Part shown: positions 36,114 to 43,907 of the stretch, piece by piece
Layout: each line of letters begins with the position of its first letter
Position numbering within the stretch: the stretch's first letter is position 1
Origin: Streptomyces violaceorubidus
Lineage (GTDB): Bacteria > Actinomycetota > Actinomycetes > Streptomycetales > Streptomycetaceae
Assembly: GCF_000717995.1 (NCBI RefSeq)
Contig: NZ_JODM01000010.1
Span: forward strand, 158,225-222,224
Direction of reading: 5' to 3'
DNA length: 64,000 nucleotides
Program-made: the position numbers and the translations under genes
Notes under the pieces: generated by a model
The model's database searches: none
The model's input: only the letters and a program-made list of their open reading frames with translations
Told to the model about the DNA's origin: nothing

Positions 36114-36950
36114 GTGGCCAACATCCAGTCCCTCGACCCGACCGCGTCCCCGCTCGACTACTACGGCTGGGAGCTGCGCCGCCAGCGCGAGGCCCACGGC
36201 CTCAAGCAGGGCCAGCTCGGCGACATCATCTTCTGCACCGGGTCACTGGTCGGCCAGATCGAGACCACGAAGAAGGTCCCGACGCGGGACTTCTCCGAAC
36301 GGGTGGACGCCGCGCTGGGCACGGACGGCCTGTTCTCCCGCCTGATCGGACTCGTCCTGCGCAGCCAACTCCCCACGTGGTTCCAGCCGTACGCGGAGAT
36401 GGAGGCGAAGGCGGCGTACATCTCGACGTACCAGGCGCAGTTGGTCTACGGGCTGTTGCAGACGGAGGAGTACGCGCGGGCGGTGCTCGGTGTCGAGGGC
36501 GGCAACGTGAACGAGATGGTCGCCGCCCGGCTGGAACGCCAGCGCATTCTCCAGCGCGACCAGCCTCCCGCGCTGTGGGTCGTCCTGGACGAGGCGGCCC
36601 TGCTGCGGGAGATCGGCGGGCCGGACGTCATGCGCGGCCAACTCGCCCACTTGTTGGGCTTCGCGACCGCTCCCTGGGTCCAGATCCAGATCCTGCCGCT
36701 TGCGGCGGGCCAACACGCGGGCATGATGGGTACGTTCACGCTTCTCCGGTTCGACGCCGATCCCGATCTTTTCTACAAGGACGGCTACGACTGCGGGCAC
36801 ATGACCGCCAGTCCGGACGTGATCAAGGAACGTTCATTCGGCTACGCTCGACTGCAAGCCTCAGCCCTCTCCCCCGAGGACTCGGCGAGACTGATCACCC
36901 GCGTGATGGAGGAACGCTATGCGGTCCCGCACAGCACTGAGCAATGTTGA
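36114..36950 (+). CDS. XRE-type HTH regulator with DUF5753
   Basis: The 278-residue protein starts at GTG 36114 (VANIQSLDPTASPLDYYGWE). It has an N-terminal XRE HTH (ELRRQREAHGLKQGQLGDII, then GSLVGQIETTKKVPTRDF) and a C-terminal DUF5753 domain (ISTYQAQLVYGLLQTEEYAR, RQRILQRDQPPALWVVLDEA, LPLAAGQHAGMMGTFTLLRF). Proteins of this type pair with small DUF397 partners (WhiJ-, BldB-associated groups) that modulate their DNA binding. The DUF397 gene overlaps its 3' end by 32 bp, and the HATPase gene is divergent. Confidence 0.92.
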   Translation: MANIQSLDPTASPLDYYGWELRRQREAHGLKQGQLGDIIFCTGSLVGQIETTKKVPTRDFSERVDAALGTDGLFSRLIGLVLRSQLPTWFQPYAEMEAKAAYISTYQAQLVYGLLQTEEYARAVLGVEGGNVNEMVAARLERQRILQRDQPPALWVVLDEAALLREIGGPDVMRGQLAHLLGFATAPWVQIQILPLAAGQHAGMMGTFTLLRFDADPDLFYKDGYDCGHMTASPDVIKERSFGYARLQASALSPEDSARLITRVMEERYAVPHSTEQC

Positions 36951-37188
36951 GTGGCGCAAGTCCAGTTACAGCGGGAGCAATGGCGGCGAATGCGTGGAGT
37001 GCGCCGTCACCGACGGTGCCTCCTGGCGCGCCGCCTCGTACAGCGGGCCCAACGGCGGCGACTGCCTCGAAGTAGCCGACGGCTGCCCCACCGGCGTCGT
37101 CCCCGTGCGGGACAGCAAGAACCCGGACGGTCCGGTCGTCACCGTGGGTGCCGGTGCCTGGCAGGCCTTCGTCGACGCCCTGCGGTAG
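36919..37188 (+). CDS. DUF397 protein with duplicated motif
   Basis: The 89-residue product starts MRSRTALSNVEWRKSSYSGS at ATG 36919, overlapping the HTH gene by 32 bp in another frame. DUF397 normally has one W-x-K-S-S-Y-S-G-x-N-G-G-x-C-V-E-V block. Here two halves occur in tandem, SSYSGSNGGECVECAV and ASYSGPNGGDCLEVAD, followed by the usual VPVRDSKNPDGPVVTVGAGAW. It probably forms a regulatory complex with the upstream HTH protein. Confidence 0.9.
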   Translation: MRSRTALSNVEWRKSSYSGSNGGECVECAVTDGASWRAASYSGPNGGDCLEVADGCPTGVVPVRDSKNPDGPVVTVGAGAWQAFVDALR

Positions 37189-37218
37189 CCGTATCGCCGC
37201 CGGCGGAAAGGGGACGGC

Positions 37219-38052
37219 GTGGAGCCGACGGAACTGCGCCGGGCGGTCGAGGCCGCCCGGGCGACGGCTTCGGCGCTGGGTCTCAAGGTCGACGACGTGA
37301 GCGTCGTGCACGACTCGGACCGCGTCGCCCTGCGCCTGCTCCCGTGCGACGTCCTGGCCCGGGTCGCGCCGTCCCGGCACCTGGCCGATGCCGCGTTCGA
37401 AGTGGAGGTCGCCCACCGGCTCACCGAGGTCGACGCTCCGGTCGCCGAGCTGGACCCGCGGGTCGCCCCCCGGGTCCAGGTGCGGGACGGCTTCGCGCTC
37501 TCGCTGTGGACCTACTACGAACCGGTGGGACCGGAGATCGCGCCGGCCGACTACGCGGACGTGCTGGCGCGCCACCACGCCGCCCTGCGCCGGATCGACG
37601 TGGACGCACCGCACGTCACCGATCGGGTGGCCGTGGCGCTGGACGGTGTGGACGACCCGGAGCGGTCCCCCGAACTGTCCGCCGCCGACCGGCGATTCCT
37701 CCACGACACCCTGGGTGGTCTGAGCGCCGGGATCAGCGCCGACCGGGCACGCGACCAACTGCTGCACGGCGAGCCGCACCCCGGAAACCTCCTCGGCACG
37801 CGCAGGGGCCCGCTCTTCGTCGACCTGGCCACGTGCTGCCGCGGCCCGGTCGAGTTCGACCTCGCCCACGGCCCCGAAGAAGCGGCGGCGCACTACGCGG
37901 GTGCCGATCCCGCGCTGGTCCACCGGTGCCGCGCGTTGAACTGGGCGCTGTTCTCCGCCTGGCGCTGGCGCCGGGACGACCAGATGCCGGACCGGGACCA
38001 CTGGAGGGCGGAGGGACTCGACCGGGTCCGTGCCGCACTCGACCGGAGGTGA
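37219..38052 (+). CDS. Aminoglycoside-phosphotransferase-fold protein
   Basis: The 277-residue protein starts at GTG 37219 after AAAGGGG. The APH/choline-kinase fold is shown by DVLARVAPSRHLADAAFEVE, FALSLWTYYEPVGPEIA and the catalytic-loop region LLHGEPHPGNLLG followed by LFVDLATCCRGPVEFDLAHG. The usual catalytic Asp in HGDxHPGN is Glu185 here, while the metal-binding Asp (Asp202) is present. The substrate is unknown, and a true antibiotic-resistance role is not supported. It ends 34 bp from convergent cseC. Confidence 0.8.
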   Translation: MEPTELRRAVEAARATASALGLKVDDVSVVHDSDRVALRLLPCDVLARVAPSRHLADAAFEVEVAHRLTEVDAPVAELDPRVAPRVQVRDGFALSLWTYYEPVGPEIAPADYADVLARHHAALRRIDVDAPHVTDRVAVALDGVDDPERSPELSAADRRFLHDTLGGLSAGISADRARDQLLHGEPHPGNLLGTRRGPLFVDLATCCRGPVEFDLAHGPEEAAAHYAGADPALVHRCRALNWALFSAWRWRRDDQMPDRDHWRAEGLDRVRAALDRR

Positions 38053-38085
38053 CCGCCGAGCGGGGCGTCACCGCCGAGCCGGGGG

Positions 38086-39600
38086 TCACAGCCTCCGGGA
38101 CGCCCCCGGGGACACCTCCCCGGACGGCGAGGGCGACGAGGAGCCGCCGCCCGACCGCTCCGGCAGCATCGGATGGCTCCCCGTGTTGGTCGGGGCGTGC
38201 TCCGGCAGCCACAGGACGGCGACCGCACCCTCGGCCGGTATGTGCGCGGGGGCGCCGGCCGGGCGCACGTTGCGGAAGGTGAGCCGGGCGCCCAGAACCC
38301 GGGCCTGGCCCGCCGCGATGGTCAGCCCGAGCCCGTGCCCCCGGCCGGCCCGGTCCGTGCTGCCGGTGCGGAACCGGCTCGGTCCCTCGGCCAGCAGGTC
38401 CTCGGGGAAACCCGGCCCGTGGTCGCGGACCCGGATCACCCGGCCCTCGACGCTGACCTCGACGGGCGAGCGGCCGTGCCGGGCGGCGTTGGCGAGCAGG
38501 TTGAACAGCACGCGCTCCAGGCGGCGCGGGTCGGTGGTGACCTCGGACTCGTGGATCACCCGCACCTGCACCGCCGGGTCCTTGGCCGCCACCCGCCGGG
38601 TCACGAAGTCGCCCAGCATGATGTCCTGCAACTCGGCCCGCTCCGAGGCCCCGTCGAGCCGCGCCACCTCCAGGACGTCCTCGACGAGCGTGCGCATCGC
38701 CTTCGCCCGGTCGAGGACCAGCTCGGTCGGCCGGCCCGGCGGCAGCAGCTCGGCGGCCGTGAGCAGGCCGGTCACCGGGGTGCGCAGCTCGTGCGCGATG
38801 TCCGCCGTGACCCGGCGCTCGGCCTCGATGCGCTGCTGCAAGGCGTCGGCCATCGCGTCCACGGCGCGCGCGACGTCGTCCGTCTCGTCCCGCACGACGC
38901 CCCCGATGGCCTCCCGCACCCGGACGTCGGCCTCGCCGTTGGCCACCTGGTTCGCGGCGGCGGCGGCCTTGCGCAGCCGGCGCGACAGCTGGCCGCCGAT
39001 GAGCACGCCCAGCGCGCTGCCGCCGAGGACGACCGCGATGGAACCGATGACCAGCGCCTGGTCCAGGTCGCTGAGGATGTCCGCGCTGCGGTCGGTGAAA
39101 CCGGAGCGCAGCGACATCACGTGCCCGTCCTTGAGCGGCACGGCCGCCCAGATGTCCGGCACGCCGTTCGACCGCTCGGAGACGTAGGTGGCCCGCCGTC
39201 CCGCCTCGACCTTGCGGCGCAGCTCCGGCGGCAGCTCGGGGTCGTCGATCCGGGCGTTGGGGAAGTTCTGCCGCCCGGACAGCTCGTAGTTGCGCTGGGC
39301 GATCAGGACCCGGTCGTCGGCGAGGTCACGGGCGTTGTCGAGCATCGAGACGCGGGCGGCGTTGTGCACGACCAGGCTCAGCGCGACCGCCACCAGCGCG
39401 CCGACCAGCGCGATGGCCGCGCTCAGCTTCCAGCGCAGCCCGGTGCGCATGCCGCGGGCACGCAGCCCGCGCGCCCCGGCAGGGCGCGTACGCCCGTCCG
39501 GCTCCGCATGCTCGCCCGCTCCCGCCTGCTCGCCCGCTCCCGTGTGGTCGTACGGGCGCCCCGGAGGTGAGGCGGTCCGGCGTCGGAAGAACCCCCGCAT
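38086..39600 (-). CDS. cseC: Cell-envelope stress sensor histidine kinase CseC
   Basis: The 504-residue kinase, from ATG 39600 (MRGFFRRRTASPPGRPYDHT), has a disordered cytoplasmic N-terminus and TM1 (LSAAIALVGALVAVALSLVV). An extracytoplasmic sensor loop (about residues 82-180) and TM2 (ALVIGSIAVVLGGSALGVLI) come next. HAMP, HisKA (DIAHELRTPVTGLLTAAELL) and HATPase (LFNLLANAARHG, GHGLGLTIAAGQARV) complete it. It is the last gene of the sigE-cseA-cseB-cseC operon, 16 bp after cseB. In S. coelicolor CseC senses cell-wall damage and phosphorylates CseB. The assignment rests on this operon order plus the matching lengths. Confidence 0.92.
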   Translation of the reverse strand: MRGFFRRRTASPPGRPYDHTGAGEQAGAGEHAEPDGRTRPAGARGLRARGMRTGLRWKLSAAIALVGALVAVALSLVVHNAARVSMLDNARDLADDRVLIAQRNYELSGRQNFPNARIDDPELPPELRRKVEAGRRATYVSERSNGVPDIWAAVPLKDGHVMSLRSGFTDRSADILSDLDQALVIGSIAVVLGGSALGVLIGGQLSRRLRKAAAAANQVANGEADVRVREAIGGVVRDETDDVARAVDAMADALQQRIEAERRVTADIAHELRTPVTGLLTAAELLPPGRPTELVLDRAKAMRTLVEDVLEVARLDGASERAELQDIMLGDFVTRRVAAKDPAVQVRVIHESEVTTDPRRLERVLFNLLANAARHGRSPVEVSVEGRVIRVRDHGPGFPEDLLAEGPSRFRTGSTDRAGRGHGLGLTIAAGQARVLGARLTFRNVRPAGAPAHIPAEGAVAVLWLPEHAPTNTGSHPMLPERSGGGSSSPSPSGEVSPGASRRL

Positions 39601-39616
39601 ATCCCTGTATCCCCGC

Positions 39617-40321
39617 TCAGGCCTTCAACTTGTAGCCGAAGCCACGGACCGTCTCGATCCGGTCCTGGCCGATCTTGGTCCGCAGCCGCTGCACATGCAC
39701 GTCGACGACCCGGGTGTCCCCGCCCCAGCCGTAGTCCCACACCCGCTCCAGCAGCTTGTCGCGCGAGAGCACGGTGCCCGGCGCGGAGGAGAACTCCAGC
39801 AGCAGCCGCATCTCGGTCGGAGTGAGCCCGACGGGCCGCCCGGCCCGGCGCACCTCCATGCCGTCCGTGTCCACCTCCAGGTCGCCGAAGGTGAGCACGC
39901 CCCCGGTGCCCGCGGCACCGCCCGCCTCCGCCCGGTCGCCGCCCCCGGCGTGCCCGAAGCGCCGCAGCACCGCCCGGATCCGGGCGACCAGCACGGCCCC
40001 GTCGAAGGGCTTGGTCACGTAGTCGTCGGCGCCGGCCTCCAGGCCGAGCACCACGTCGATGGAGTCCGCCCGCGCCGACAGCATGATCACCGGCACCGTG
40101 GACTCGTCCCGGATCCGCCGGCACAGGCTGACGCCGTCGAGGCCGGGGAGCATGACGTCTAGGAGGGCGATGTCGGGGCGGTCGGCCCGGAAGGACTCCA
40201 GGCCCGAGAGCCCGTCGGGCATCGCGGTCACCGCGAAGCCGTCCCGCTCCAGGGCGAGCTGGGTGGCCTCGCGGATGACGTCGTCGTCCTCGACGAACAG
40301 GACGTGGGTCTGGTCTGCCAT
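39617..40321 (-). CDS. cseB: OmpR-type response regulator CseB
   Basis: The 234-residue regulator from ATG 40321 (MADQTHVLFVEDDDVIREAT) has a receiver domain with phospho-Asp in IALLDVMLPGLDGVSL and the conserved Lys in DDYVTKPFDGAVL. Its winged-helix DNA-binding domain reads LTPTEMRLLLEFSSAPGTVL, then DTRVVDVHVQRLRTKIG and RGFGYKLKA. In the known system phosphorylated CseB activates the single sigE promoter, so the operon is autoactivated by envelope damage. A 134-bp gap separates it from cseA. Confidence 0.93.
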   Translation of the reverse strand: MADQTHVLFVEDDDVIREATQLALERDGFAVTAMPDGLSGLESFRADRPDIALLDVMLPGLDGVSLCRRIRDESTVPVIMLSARADSIDVVLGLEAGADDYVTKPFDGAVLVARIRAVLRRFGHAGGGDRAEAGGAAGTGGVLTFGDLEVDTDGMEVRRAGRPVGLTPTEMRLLLEFSSAPGTVLSRDKLLERVWDYGWGGDTRVVDVHVQRLRTKIGQDRIETVRGFGYKLKA

Positions 40322-40455
40322 CCCGGTGCTCTCAGTCCTCATCAGGGGGTGTGGTCGGTCGGACGGGCCGGTCGCCGGATCGCCTACGGCGCCTTCACCC
40401 GGTCATCGGTACGAGCGGCCCGATCGGTTCACGTCGGCCGGTGCGACGCAGCGGT

Positions 40456-41139
40456 TCAGCTGTCCGGCTCCGGAGCCGGGGTGGGCGCGTTCCCCGCGGC
40501 CTTGCTGTACTCGTTGTGGGTGCGGTACTCCTCGGCGAACCGGCCCGACGCCCAGCGGTAGGTGATCACGTTCTCGCTGGACGGACTCGACACCGGGTCG
40601 CCCTTGTCGTACACCTGCTTGGTCACCACCAGGTCGCCGCGGTCGATCTCCGCGTACACCGGAGGCTCCTCGGCCTTGAACACATTCTGGTACGCGCCGT
40701 CCTCCTCGCGATACACGTAACTGCCCACCCCCACCGCGTCACCGCAGGTCAGCACGTTGACGACGACGTCGTCCGCCGAGCCGTCCGTCAGCTTCCCGTA
40801 CGTCACGTCGACGGGGTACTCGTCGGCGACGCACGGCTTCAGCTCGCGCTTGACCTCCGGGGACACCTGGGGGTCGGCCTTGACGAGCCGCACCGCGTCC
40901 ACGCGGTCGGGGACCTTCGAGGGGGAGGGCGACGCCTTCGCCGCGGGCGCGGGGGACGACGAGGCCGCGCCGCCCACCGTGTCCGCGTGGGCCGGCCCCT
41001 CGTCCCGGGCGCCGGTGCCGCCGGTCCCGCAGCCCGACAGGGAAACGCCGAGGGCGACGAACACGGCCACCGCCGTACTCGCCGCCTGCGTGGTTCTCCC
41101 GGTCCCCCCGGGTGTCCGACCGTCGGTCAGGCCGCGCAA
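40456..41139 (-). CDS. cseA: Lipoprotein CseA, modulator of the sigE system
   Basis: From a TTG at 41139 (reading LRGLTDGRTPGGT..., initiator Met) the 227-residue protein has a signal helix (AASTAVAVFVALGVSL) and lipobox L-S-G-C with Cys37, then a Ser/Ala/Pro-rich linker. The outer-face domain includes CVADEYPVDVTYGKLTDGSA and VVVNVLTCGDAVGVGSYVYR. CseA negatively modulates SigE activation in S. coelicolor, presumably by affecting CseC. The TTG start overlaps the sigE stop by 13 bp; no ATG fits before the signal peptide. Confidence 0.88.
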   Translation of the reverse strand: MRGLTDGRTPGGTGRTTQAASTAVAVFVALGVSLSGCGTGGTGARDEGPAHADTVGGAASSSPAPAAKASPSPSKVPDRVDAVRLVKADPQVSPEVKRELKPCVADEYPVDVTYGKLTDGSADDVVVNVLTCGDAVGVGSYVYREEDGAYQNVFKAEEPPVYAEIDRGDLVVTKQVYDKGDPVSSPSSENVITYRWASGRFAEEYRTHNEYSKAAGNAPTPAPEPDS

Positions 41140-41660
41140 CGCTCCCGCTCCTCACGCTCCAGCGCCCGTGCGTCCAGATCGCGGGCGACCAGCTCCTCGC
41201 GGAGCCGGGCGAGCGCCCGGTGCAGCGTGCTCTTGACCGTTCCCGCCGACATGCCGAGGGCGGCGGCGGTCTCCTCCGTCGACATCTGCTCCCAGTGTCG
41301 CAGCACCACGACGCTGCGCTGCTTCGGGGCGAGCACCTTCAGGACGTCCATCAGCAGGGCGCGGTCCGCGTGCTGCTCGGTGGCGTCGTCCATGGGGGAC
41401 TCGGGGAGCTGCTCGGTCGGCACCTCCTCCAGCTTCCGCGCCCGCCACCACTCGGTCCGGGTGTTGATCATCACCCGGCGCAGGTAGGCGTCCGCCAGCC
41501 GCTTGTCCTCGATGGTCTCCCAGCGCCCGTACGTCCGCGCCAGCGCGGTCTGCAGCAGGTCCTGGGCATCGACGGGGTCGGGGACCAGGCGCCTGGCGCT
41601 GCGCAGCAGCGCGTCCTGCCGGGTACGGACGTACTCCTCGAACTCGAGCACCTCGCCCAT
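41127..41660 (-). CDS. sigE: ECF sigma factor SigE (cell-envelope stress)
   Basis: The 177-residue sigma factor from ATG 41660 (MGEVLEFEEYVRTRQDALLR) has region 2 (DAQDLLQTALARTYGRWETI, LADAYLRRVMINTRTEWWRA) and region 4 (LAPKQRSVVVLRHWEQMSTE, AAALGMSAGTVKSTLHRALA). This SigE group (SigE/SCO3356 type) controls cell-wall stress genes in Streptomyces. It heads the operon with cseA, cseB and cseC. There is no anti-sigma gene, as expected, because control is by CseBC at its promoter. The upstream frame to 41876 is unlikely to be used. An inverted repeat lies 215 bp upstream. Confidence 0.94.
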   Translation of the reverse strand: MGEVLEFEEYVRTRQDALLRSARRLVPDPVDAQDLLQTALARTYGRWETIEDKRLADAYLRRVMINTRTEWWRARKLEEVPTEQLPESPMDDATEQHADRALLMDVLKVLAPKQRSVVVLRHWEQMSTEETAAALGMSAGTVKSTLHRALARLREELVARDLDARALEREERERCAA

Positions 41661-41933
41661 GTCAACCGCCTTCCGATCCCCGTAACTCCGACGGTGGTCA
41701 CCGCCGGCCCACTGCCTGTGGTCCGTTGTCGCCATGCCCTTTGGGCACGCAAACGAAGGTAGGGAAGCGTTGTCACGGCGCTGTGCGAAGCAGCCTGCGG
41801 CAAACCCTCGGCTGTCCGTCGGTTGTGTAACGGAAGGAGGAACCGGGCAAATCAATGCACCACTTGATGGTGACATCAGGTGATTCGCCTGATATCCGGG
41901 CCGTCACGGAGATGACACGGGAGCTGCCGCGCG
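41661..41933 (-). promoter_or_regulatory. sigE promoter region with inverted repeats
   Basis: The 273-bp spacer lies upstream of sigE and downstream of mutY. It contains the perfect repeat ATCAGG-N7-CCTGAT (41875-41893), a smaller TGCCC-TTT-GGGCA palindrome near 41732-41744, and A/T-rich words around 41820-41875. In S. coelicolor sigE has one CseB-dependent promoter; either repeat might be the CseB site. The exact promoter cannot be fixed by eye. Confidence 0.45.
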
Positions 41934-42860
41934 TCAGCTCATCGGCAGCCGGTACAACCCGTCCGCCAACGGCTCCACCAGCCCGTCGGCCACCAGGCCG
42001 TCCAGGGCGCGGGCCCGCTGGAGCGGTTCCTGCCACACCTGGTCGAGGGCCGCCTGCGACACCGGCCCGGCCGCGTCCCGCAGCACCGCGAGCAGTCGCC
42101 CGCGCACCTGCCGGTCGGTGCCCGCGTACGTCTGGCCGCGCCGCGGCGGCCCGTCGTGGGCGGGCTTGCCGGCCAGCCGCCAGGCGCACTGGGCGGCGAT
42201 CGGGCAGCGGTGGCACGACTCGTTCTTCGCCGTGCAGACCAGCGCGCCCAGCTCCATCGAGGCGGCGGCCCAGCGGGCGGCGCTCGCCTCCTCGGCGGGC
42301 AGCAGCGCCCGGGCCAGCCTCCGCTCGGCGGCGGTGGTGGCGTTCGGCGGGTACTGCACGCCGGTGACCGCGCGCGCGAAGACTCGGCGGACGTTGGTGT
42401 CCAGGACGGCGTGCCGCTGTCCGTAGGCGAAGGAGGCGACCGCCGCGGCCGTGTACTCGCCGATGCCGGGCAGCGCCAGCAGCTGGGCGTGGTCGGAGGG
42501 TACGTCGCCGCCGTGCCGTTCCGTTATGGCCGCGGCGGCACCGTGCAGACGCAGGGCGCGGCGCGGGTAGCCGAGCCGGCCCCAGGCGCGCACGGCCTCA
42601 CCGGGCGCCTCGGCGGCCAGGTCGGCGGGACGCGGCCAGCGGGCCAGCCACTGCTCGTAGACGGGCAGGACGCGGCTGACCGGAGTCTGCTGGAGCATGA
42701 ACTCACTGACCATCACGCCCCAGGCGCCCGCCTCGGGACGCCGCCAGGGCAGATCGCGGGCGTGCTCGTCGAACCAGTCGATGACGGGGGCGTGCAGCGG
42801 CACACCGGACGCGGCGGGGTCGGAGGGTCCGCCTGGCGAGGGCTTCGTGGGCGCAGTCAT
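41934..42860 (-). CDS. mutY: A/G-specific adenine glycosylase
   Basis: Removes adenine mispaired with 8-oxoguanine. The 308-residue protein from ATG 42860 (MTAPTKPSPGGPSDPAASGV) has the helix-hairpin-helix motif LPGIGEYTAAAVASFAYG, catalytic Glu53 in SEFMLQQTPV, catalytic Asp in HAVLDTNVRRVFAR, and the [4Fe-4S] cluster C-x6-C-x2-C-x5-C (CTAKNESCHRCPIAAQC). The C-terminal part is short, without the usual MutT-like 8-oxoG recognition domain, and is replaced by a winged-helix-like region (LLAVLRDAAGPVSQAALDQV). Repair context fits with disA and radA nearby. Confidence 0.94.
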   Translation of the reverse strand: MTAPTKPSPGGPSDPAASGVPLHAPVIDWFDEHARDLPWRRPEAGAWGVMVSEFMLQQTPVSRVLPVYEQWLARWPRPADLAAEAPGEAVRAWGRLGYPRRALRLHGAAAAITERHGGDVPSDHAQLLALPGIGEYTAAAVASFAYGQRHAVLDTNVRRVFARAVTGVQYPPNATTAAERRLARALLPAEEASAARWAAASMELGALVCTAKNESCHRCPIAAQCAWRLAGKPAHDGPPRRGQTYAGTDRQVRGRLLAVLRDAAGPVSQAALDQVWQEPLQRARALDGLVADGLVEPLADGLYRLPMS

Positions 42861-43013
42861 GACCCTCCGATCCTGCCACGGGAGGACCTCCGCACGGGAA
42901 CACCGCCACCGGGTGGGTTCCGGACGGTCTCCGGAATGATGATCCGTAAAAGTTGAGAGCCGGAACGGCGGGTGGGACGGGGGAACGCGCCGATCTCTCG
43001 TACAGTTTGCGCC

Positions 43014-43877
43014 GTGGGATCTCTGCGCAATCCGGTCGGGCCGCTTCCCTCCTCCATCTACTGGCGACGGAGGGCCGTACTGCTGTCTCTTTTCGCCCTG
43101 TTGGTGCTGTTGGTCACGTGGATCGTGGTCTCCGGCGGCGGGGGCGGCGGCAAGGGCCGGGACGACGGGGCCAACGGCAAGAACCCGGCACCGTCGATCA
43201 CCCCGGGCCCCTCGGGTTCCGGCCCGGCGATCAGCCAGGCCCCGGGCGGGCGCGACGAGTCGGGGGACTCCAACGGCTCCGGTTCCGGGGCGGGTTCCGG
43301 CAACGACGGTTCCGGTTCCGGTTCCGGCGGCGGCGATTCGGGCGGTGACGGCGGCGAGTCGGGTGGTGACGGCGGCGAGTCGGGTGGTGACGGCGACGGG
43401 TCGGGCAGTGCCGGAGGCGGCGGCGCGGTCACCGGCGTCGGCGCGGGTGACGCCCTGCCGGCCGGGTCGGCCCTGCCCAACTGCACGCCGGGTGCCGTGA
43501 AGTTGAGCCTGCGCAGCGTCCGCAACAGCTACTCGCCCGGACAGACCCCCGCGTTCGAACTGACCGCGCGGAACACCTCGGGCAGCGACTGCAAGGTCGA
43601 TCTCGGCCCGAAGCACGCGGTGTTCACGATCACCCCGGCCAGCGGCGACGACGCCTACTGGGCCTCCGACGACTGCGTCGAGGGCGCGGGCAGCCTGCGC
43701 TACCGGGTGGCCGCCGGCAGCGGCATCACCTACACCGTGAAGTGGGACCGCAGGCCGAGCGCCCCCGAGTGCGGTACGCCCCCGGCGGGATCGGCCAAGG
43801 CGGGCACCTACCTGGTGGAGGCCAAGGCGCCCGGCTTCGAGAAGGTGCAGACGTCCTTCGTCCTGAAGAACGACTGA
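43014..43877 (+). CDS. Membrane-anchored glycine-rich protein with C-terminal beta domain
   Basis: The 287-residue product starts at GTG 43014 (VGSLRNPVGPLPSSIYWRRR). One TM helix (AVLLSLFALLVLLVTWIVVS) is followed by a long Gly/Ser/Asp linker with repeats of GGDGGES (43341-43400). A C-terminal extracytoplasmic domain (about 165-287) follows, with four Cys (ALPNCTPGAVKLSLRSVRNS, SGSDCKVDLGPKHAVFTI, DDCVEGAGSLRYRVAAGS, PECGTPPAGSAKAGTYLVEA). The domain resembles DUF4232-like/Ig-like secreted modules. The function is unknown; it may report on or bind the cell wall. It diverges from mutY and ends 31 bp from convergent disA. Confidence 0.8.
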   Translation: MGSLRNPVGPLPSSIYWRRRAVLLSLFALLVLLVTWIVVSGGGGGGKGRDDGANGKNPAPSITPGPSGSGPAISQAPGGRDESGDSNGSGSGAGSGNDGSGSGSGGGDSGGDGGESGGDGGESGGDGDGSGSAGGGGAVTGVGAGDALPAGSALPNCTPGAVKLSLRSVRNSYSPGQTPAFELTARNTSGSDCKVDLGPKHAVFTITPASGDDAYWASDDCVEGAGSLRYRVAAGSGITYTVKWDRRPSAPECGTPPAGSAKAGTYLVEAKAPGFEKVQTSFVLKND

Positions 43878-43907
43878 CGGGAGCCGCGTCCGCGGCCCCG
43901 CTCAGCG

